In this document: piece by piece, positions 20,145 through 25,270 of the stretch
How the letters are laid out: every line of letters begins with the position of its first letter
Numbering within the stretch: the first letter of the stretch is position 1
NCBI GenBank assembly: GCA_003254885.1
Contig: QANT01000583.1
Span: 1-25,270, forward strand
Direction: 5' to 3'
Length of the DNA stretch: 25,270 nucleotides
DNA from: Purshia tridentata
Taxonomy: Eukaryota; Streptophyta; Magnoliopsida; Rosales; Rosaceae
The notes under the pieces: model-generated
Database searches by the model: none
Told to the model about the DNA's origin: nothing
Seen by the model: the letters and a program-made list of their open reading frames with translations, nothing else
Made by a program: the position numbers and the translations under genes

Positions 20145-20581
20145 TTAAATAAAAGATATGCCTAGTCTCGAAATTCTACGCTTTGAAATTGAAGAGTTGT
20201 CCATCGCTTCCACTCCATCGTACTCATTGAAGTGTATTTTTGGTACCCCGCCAAAACGCAGCCCGGTTATAAGGGCAAACTCCCTCTTTCCGAACCTTAT
20301 AAGTTGCTGCTTCGACAGCATAAACACCATGCCACCCCCTTGTCATCTTCACATTGTGCCCACCGAAGCAGCAGCCGGTGCAGAAGTGGTGCACTGAATC
20401 TTAGCCGGTCCTCGGCATCAAGGAAGTGCCCAAAAGGGCTGCCCCGTAATCTGGTCATTTCATCATCTGTGAACCTAGCCTTTAGGGTTCTCAAGCTCTC
20501 AGTGAGTTGCGACCGGCAATTAATCTGGGCTGAGTGTGGAGGGCATTTGCACTTCAGCTCGTACTTGAAACCACCTGACAT
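20145..20581 (-). pseudogene. DUF1985 domain of the Ulp1 MULE gene, frameshifted
   Basis: DUF1985 is a plant domain of unknown function that repeatedly occurs fused to Ulp1 proteases in KAONASHI-type MULEs. The likely start is ATG 20581-20579, after TTTTCAG. Visible blocks are SLRTLKARFTDDEMTRLRGS, then RFSAPLLHRLLLRWAQCEDD, and in another frame MVFMLSKQQLIRFGKREFAL followed by ITGLRFGG, which is the conserved DUF1985 core. The two halves are one base out of phase at a GGGGGTGG stretch near 20325-20335. The second half stays open to 20145. The open frame upstream of the ATG (20719-20582) is a translation of a GTGGACA repeat array and is not part of the protein. The coiled-coil exon and the Ulp1 domain follow in the same orientation. 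Confidence 0.82.
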
Positions 20582-20589
20582 ATTCCTGA

Positions 20590-20710
20590 AAAGATGTGGA
20601 CAAACATTAAATTGCAGACATGGTGCAGATAATGGGTGGACAATGGGTAGACAATGTGTTGATAGGGAATGGACAATGTGTACACAGAGAGGGGACAATA
20701 TGTGGACATA
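20590..20710. repeat. GTGGACAATG degenerate array
   Basis: At least six close copies of GTGGACAA/TGGACAATG words in one orientation (GATGTGGACAAAC, GGGTGGACAATGGG, TAGACAATGTG, AATGGACAATGTG, GGGGACAATATGTGGACAT). It sits directly upstream of the DUF1985 start, in the probable 5' leader or its intron. Confidence 0.75.
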
Positions 20711-20990
20711 GAATTCCATAGCTTGCTAGCACATTAATAGTCAGCATAAGTGCATCTCATGCCCTCAAATGTGATCATGTCGATGACTGTGAGACAACTG
20801 GGACAGTTCCGAAAGCCAACAACAGAACTACATAAATTACAGCTTCAAGAGAGATGACAGAATTGGATTAGTTGGAAATTTCCTCACAACACAATTGTTT
20901 TAGCTTTCTTCATCTTTCAAATCCTGTACTATAAACTAAAAGATACACCGGATTCTACATTAACCGTAATTGCACATTTGTACGATTTTC
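20711..20990. other. 5' leader region of Ulp1 gene
   Basis: No coding content recognised. GGAAATTTCCTCAC at about 20873 faintly resembles the MITE terminus, but the following sequence does not match. Confidence 0.35.
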
Positions 20991-21173
20991 ATTCTCATAT
21001 GCTATTTTTTTTTTTTGGTAAACAAGAAGGCCAAAGGCTCAAACACAGTAGCCTACCCACCCACAAACCGAGAGTGAGAGAGGCCACTACAATCCTCAAA
21101 TGAAACTTGAATACAACCTAAAGGGGGCTGGGCGAAAAACCACAAACCCAGATCAATTCTCATATGCTATTTT
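20991..21173 (-). mobile_element. Short retroposon (SINE or truncated LINE) with target duplication
   Basis: An insertion of about 147 bases (21009-21155) in minus orientation. It ends in a run of A (12 T on the plus strand, 21005-21016, partly shared with the repeat) after CTTCTTGTTTACC. It is flanked by an 18-bp perfect direct repeat ATTCTCATATGCTATTTT at 20991-21008 and 21156-21173. The A-tail plus long duplication is the signature of target-primed reverse transcription. I see no clear pol III A or B box, so a 5'-truncated LINE is as likely as a SINE. Confidence 0.85.
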
Positions 21174-21367
21174 GACAAATCATCCCCAAATATAAAAACC
21201 CAACAATGATCACCACCAAAAGACAAGACCCTTTACTCTTCTGCATATTGCATTAATCCCTGTTTTTCTTGCTTTCGGTGCTCCCAGCTCACCATGAGAG
21301 TCCTAGTGAACTCTTGACAAAACATCCACTCTCCCAACCCAAAACTCGAACTCAAATGCAACAACAA

Positions 21368-21406
21368 CATATATGAAGTTCAAAAAACAGACCTTCCCGC
21401 CAAAAA
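21368..21406 (-). promoter_or_regulatory. Putative Ulp1-gene promoter with E2F consensus
   Basis: On the minus strand TTTTTGGCGGGAA (21406-21394) matches the canonical E2F site TTTGGCGGGAA exactly, and a weaker TATA-like CATATATG follows at 21375-21368, about 20 bases downstream. It is upstream of the DUF1985/Ulp1 gene start and parallels the arrangement at 14412-14490 upstream of the transposase. Confidence 0.45.
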
Positions 21407-21734
21407 TCAGCAGAACCACTTTTGGGTATGACGGCCTTCAGCTGGCGATGGATCTCTGGCGCACGGGATGCGGGGAACGTCACGGACGCTCAGCTCTGAT
21501 GTCAACATCGGTCTTCCTCGTCGCTGCTGTCTCTCTGTTTCGCCCCTCTGGTTCGTATACAGTGTTCGCAAGCTCACACAAGCTACAGTTTGCTTTGGAA
21601 GTTAACTGGAATAGTGGGAAGTTACTGCAGTTTAGAGGAGCTAACGGGGTTGGGTTTGGAAGTTAACTACAACAGTTTGGGCATACTCACGGAATGGAGT
21701 AGATTAACAGAGGTGGAGATGGACGTTAGTGGGT

Positions 21735-21850
21735 GGGGTGAGGGTATATTTGTCCACATTTGGGACAAAAAGCTAGAAAAGTCAGAAAATTTTTGTAGGG
21801 TGTAAAAAAGTCTTTTTGGTATTTATTTGGGTTATTTGAGGTAATTTCCC
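21735..21850 (-). repeat. Right terminal inverted repeat of the MULE
   Basis: Read on the minus strand from 21850 inward: GGGAAATTACCTCAAATAAC, then AAAAAGACTTTTTTACACCC, CTGACTTTTCTAGC and ATACCCTCACCCC. The same phrases in the same order form the left end of the MITE at 8999 (AAAATGACTTGTTTAGACC, TTTGACTTTTT, ATACCGCCACCC) and the ends of the other two MITEs. The 9 bases beyond are ATATATCTT; a matching partner was not found with confidence. This places the 5' border of the Ulp1/transposase element about 1.3 kb upstream of the DUF1985 start. Confidence 0.6.
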
Positions 21851-22569
21851 ATATATCTTTATACTTTAACAAAAAAACTAACGTTGTTAACTCATTTAAA
21901 CACGCATTTTTTGAGTATCCTAGTTGGAATGTTGTAGAATAACTCACAGTGCACCCAAGTTCAATTCCATTTCCCCCACTCAAAAAAAGAAAAATTCATC
22001 TAATTTTACACACAATAAAAAGAAAAATTTTTACTCATTTTCTTGTCTTCTCCATCTATAATCACTATCACGGATACCTCCATCACACTACACCTCCAAC
22101 ACCACAAACCATCACTGCCACTATGCATCCACCTATACTTATACAACAAGGCAACCACCATACACTCTCATCATACCTCAGCCTTAAATTGCTACCTATG
22201 ACCTTGACTCTACACCAAATCGAGGAATCTCAGCCATCATGTCCACTTCACCTTCTTCTACAACTACCTTGTCTTCGTCTTTCCCAATTTCTCAAATTCG
22301 CTGTGATTCTTTCTTTTCCTTTTATTTTTTTGCTGTGATATTTTTTTATGTTTTTGACATTGATGGCACCATTTCGCATACACACACTCGCTAGAATAAT
22401 AACCCCAGATGAGTTGGGTCAAATCTCCATGTGAAGCACTTTGTCAAAATGGTGTTGAAGCCATTGACAACTATATGATAGCTTCATGAAGTAAAATGGA
22501 GTGAAATAGTGAAAAAAGTCGATGCATAAGTGATGGTGGATGGTGGTGATGGAGTGGTGGAGGCGGCTA
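21851..22569. other. No recognisable feature
   Basis: AT-rich sequence outside the MULE border. A long plus-strand frame at 21949-22338 is Pro/Thr/His/Leu-rich low-complexity without family resemblance. Confidence 0.4.
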
Positions 22570-23196
22570 TTAAGAACCATAGGGAGTGGCAGATGAGAGA
22601 TGTCTTTGATAGTTGTACATATCTTGTTGAGTACAACCGATATTTTTTATGCCTCCAAATTGCACTCCAAAAATTTCATATTGTTGATGTGAAGATATGT
22701 TCACCATGGTAAGTTGTTCAATTAGAGTTTTTTGAGCACTTGAAAGTTGACGCCGAGACTTCAACATGTGGCATCTACATGGGCTTAACACCTTATGTGA
22801 ATGAGCATCATCAAATATGGTGACAAAAAATCCACTTTGCTTCGCACAACTATCATTCTCGCCTTACACCCTTCTCTTCCTACTTCCCGTCTCCTTTTTG
22901 GTGCACCTTTACGCTTCCTTTTGTATTCCCCCCTCCTTATTGCACACAAACTCTTTCCTACTTATCTAACTCTCCTTATTCTTCTTATGTGAAGAACTAC
23001 GAATGTCGAAGCCAACATGTTGTGCATATCTTGTGTAGAATTGCTCAATTTCATCCATTGCTTGAAATTTTTGACCTACGAATGGCTTCAATTTATTATG
23101 ATCTTGAGAGTCAACATCACACATAGACGAATTAACTTCTAGCGCACTTTGCAAGGGAACAACCAAGTCATTATCATCCACATATGTCACATACAC
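22570..23196 (-). pseudogene. FAR1/FRS-type N-terminal fragment, decayed
   Basis: FAR1-related proteins are plant DNA-binding regulators derived from MULE transposases. Starting near ATG 23196-23194 the frame gives LKPFVGQKFQAMDEIEQFY and TRYAQHVGFDIRS, the start of the FAR1 zinc-binding domain, then meets TAG a few codons after HKKNKES. Further blocks appear in other frames: KEFVCNKEGG, then YKRKRKGAPKRRR and EGCKARMIVV, then AHSHKVLSPCRCHMLKSRRQ, and VQFGGIKNIGCTQQDMYNYQ. At least one stop and two one-base shifts (in a G6 and a T6 run) separate them. Similarity ends near 22570, before any transposase-like core. It is a truncated, dead copy unrelated in sequence to the MULE transposase in this window. 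Confidence 0.8.
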
Positions 23197-23220
23197 ATGT
23201 GATAAAATGAATTTTCATAA

Positions 23221-23244
23221 CATATATATATATATATATATATT
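23221..23244. repeat. (TA)n microsatellite
   Basis: A run of about ten to eleven TA units, just upstream of the FAR1-type fragment and followed by further AT-rich sequence. Confidence 0.9.
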
Positions 23245-24345
23245 ATAATATACAATATTAACAAGACTACTCAAAATTAGTAACATAATATTCAAAATGA
23301 ATTACTAAAAGTCCAGCAACTTTGGTTTTTGTTTCATCAAGTTCATTTTCTATTTTTATTTAATCAAGTATAGTTGTATGTGTCTGACCTATAGATTAAT
23401 TAGAAAAATTAATATGAGAAAGCTATTTATAAACAAATGGAAAAGTCCCAAGGCCCAAGGCCCAGAATTATTATAGGTTAGTTGGGCCTATGGCCTCTAC
23501 TCTACCAAAGACGAAATATTGACTGCATATGTAGGTCAAAAAATTAAGTGTCCAAGAAAGATTAGTACTGCATGTAGTTGCCTTGACATAAGTTTGATCC
23601 TACTTCTGATTAATGAATCACACTTAGTACTCTTCTTTATTCAAGAATTACTTCTCAAAACATAAATTTGAGAACTTAAACTGAGAAATCGCACACCTAT
23701 ATCTATAGATTTAAGCACAAAATATAAATTTATTGTTCTGTTAATTGTCTTCTTCCCCTACAAGTTGAGGTTCCTCCTCTCTGTTAAATCTTGTACTCTA
23801 GCTCTATTATATAAATACTTAAACCATATGATACTGGTAGCTAGACATAAATTAAGAAACAAGATGCTAGGAGAAATTTTAGTCACTAATCCACTCAATT
23901 TAGTAAGAAAATATGAAAAACATGCACCAACCATGGACTTAATTAAGCAACCAAACAATTGGACTTTCTATGGTAACTAATCAAACAAGGCATACAGAGA
24001 CCCAGTCAACTTGATTTCCATTTCCCACTCATTTATGCATATTCTAACACCCAAAAATCCACAACAATCAGAGATATAAAAAACACACATTTGAAATAAA
24101 AACACCCATTTGTCCACCTTCATCAATTTCCACTAACATACTAACTCTTGTAGATGAATACATCAAATTTTCACAACAATCAGATAAATAACACCCATTT
24201 TAAAATTCGAATCCCTAAGCCTAAGTCTCCCATTGGAAACCCTAAGAAAATTAAATCTCCCAATTCTAACAAAAAAGAAAATCCCAAAATACTTGAGAGA
24301 TGAAGGTAAAGATGAAAATGGTAGGTGGTCGCGTCCCAAGTCTAG
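23245..24345. other. No recognisable feature
   Basis: AT-rich intergenic DNA. Open frames overlap on both strands at 23758-23980 without family motifs. Confidence 0.4.
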
Positions 24346-24500
24346 GTGGTGTGGGTGTCGTGGTGGGTGATCGTAGTTAGGGTATGCGGGGCCTGGATTC
24401 GTGGTTATTATTTCCGTGGCCTAGGTTTGCTGTGGGTGGTCGAGTCTAGCGGTGGGTGGTCACGTCTAGGCTCATGGTGGGTGGTGTTACTGAACTTTGA
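24346..24500. repeat. Degenerate GGTGGGTGGTC repeat patch
   Basis: G/T-rich stretch in which GTGGGTG(G)TC followed by TCTAG or GTAG recurs four or five times at uneven spacing. The open frame across it (Trp/Gly/Val-rich) is a product of the repeat. Confidence 0.5.
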
Positions 24501-25270
24501 GACATGGAGACGACAATGGCTAACTGTAGAGGGAAAAGAAGGTTGGGAGGAGGGAGGGGGAGGGGGAGAGAAAACACGATCCCATCATTGTTTGTGAGTT
24601 GTGATTATGTGAATCGATTCAGTATGAAGATGTGTATTAGGTGGTTTAACAGCCTAATCAACTTGATTATAATCACAATCAATGATACTACCGCAATTTT
24701 TAATGGGAATTACTTGGGTCTTGAGGGTTGAGAACCCTCTTGTCCTCAGGGATGACATGTGCCAATAATATAAAGCCATTTGTTTAATATTAAATTAATA
24801 AAACTTGTAACCAAACACTCCCAATTAATCCAACCCAACAGCTCCACCACCACCTACTCCTACCCATTCAACCTAGCAGTCGACCATGGAGTTCACCTCC
24901 AGCGACGCCCACCACCGCCCAACGGCCGGAACCTCCTCCTCTTCATCTTTCTCCCTCTCTTTTTCTCTTTCTTAAGCAATAGGAGACATACAAAATTCCA
25001 ATACCAAATATTTGGAACTCTACAACCCAAAAGGCAACAAGCAAAAATCTAATCTCATCCCATGTCCCTTCAATCAAATTAAGAGGATACCAAAAGAATC
25101 CATCAAAATACTAGATCTCAGGGGAAAACAAAAAAACCCAAATCTTTTTTCTAAGAGAATGAAGTGGGTCAAAAGCACATGTATAAGTTGGTATGGCAAA
25201 AGGAATGAAAATAATGAGGGAGTTGCCAGTGGTGGGCGTCTCTGGAGGTGGGGTTGTCAGAGGTGGGCGT
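24501..25270. other. No recognisable feature
   Basis: A purine-rich GGAGGGAGGGGGAGGGGGAG tract lies at 24548-24567. Pro/Ser-rich frames near 24840-24980 lack family motifs. A GGTGGGCGT word at 25231-25239 and at the right edge is complementary to ACGCCCACC at about 24905. Confidence 0.35.

Larger units (their letters stand above)
10409..21850 (-). mobile_element. KAONASHI-type MULE, coding core, left end unresolved
   Basis: The span is bounded on the right by a family terminal repeat and on the left only by the transposase stop. It holds, on the minus strand and in order, a DUF1985/coiled-coil/Ulp1 protease gene and a MURA-type transposase. MULEs that carry Ulp1-like genes are known from several plants. 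Both genes are damaged by a few point-like lesions but otherwise complete. Candidate left ends are the family termini at 8999, 8457 or 6592, each of which may instead belong only to its MITE. Nested repeats include foldbacks at 15551-17140, a MITE core at 19676-19815 and a retroposon at 20991-21173. Confidence 0.65.

Noticed and set aside
20582-20719. N-terminal extension of the DUF1985 frame (repeated HSLSTHCLPIVHPLS)
   Set aside because: It is the translation of the GTGGACA array at 20590-20710 and is followed by a good splice acceptor just before ATG 20581.
8999-21850. A defined MULE from 8999 to 21850
   Set aside because: Termini at both points resemble each other, but the 9-mers outside (about 6 of 9 matching) are no better than those of the MITE at 8999-9412 alone, so the left end is left open.
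24346-24597. Trp/Gly-rich frame of 83 codons
   Set aside because: Composition follows from a degenerate GGTGGGTGGTC repeat.

Overview
The window looks like gene-poor, transposon-dense nuclear DNA of a flowering plant, probably a dicot. The evidence is intron-split coding sequence with GT-AG borders, a Ty3/gypsy LTR with an initiator-Met-tRNA primer site, Mutator-like (MULE) transposase, a FAR1-type fragment and abundant MITE-like repeats. The species cannot be told from the sequence. No tRNA, rRNA or CRISPR array was seen, and no host gene looks intact.

Layout. 1-1638 is the 5' part of a minus-strand Ty3/gypsy retrotransposon (LTR 917-1638, primer site 901-913, broken gag at 1-822). It lies inside an intron of an Ulp1-type (C48) protease gene whose last exon survives at 1775-1919 (+). 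1920-9412 holds short minus-strand ORFs of unknown function: two related coiled-coil-like proteins (3218-3709 and 7397-8200, the second with an intron) and a cysteine-rich protein (5640-5989). Among them lie a perfect 155-bp tandem duplication and three MITEs of one family (6592-7113, 8457-8979, about 8999-9412).

10409-21850 carries the coding core of a large KAONASHI-type MULE read on the minus strand. Its right terminus is at about 21850. Behind it come a DUF1985 / coiled-coil / Ulp1 protease gene (20581 down to 17483), a cluster of foldback repeats (15551-17140), and a MURA-type transposase with a possible promoter near 14412-14490 and coding sequence 13012-10409. The transposase keeps all expected motifs but has two in-frame stops. 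The protease gene keeps its His/Asp/Gln/Cys residues but has apparent frameshifts and stops. The copy is therefore probably recently dead, or partly an assembly problem at homopolymers. The left end of the element is not resolved.

21851-25270 is mostly unassigned AT-rich DNA with a decayed FAR1-type fragment (22570-23196).

Two threads tie the window together. The MITE ends resemble the right terminus of the MULE, so the MITEs are probably its non-autonomous relatives. A short motif, GTGGACA and its complement TGTCCAC, recurs in inverted pairs through foldbacks, MITEs, introns and spacers. I propose that the transposase, the Ulp1 protease and possibly the small accessory ORFs are parts of one element family, but this is inference.
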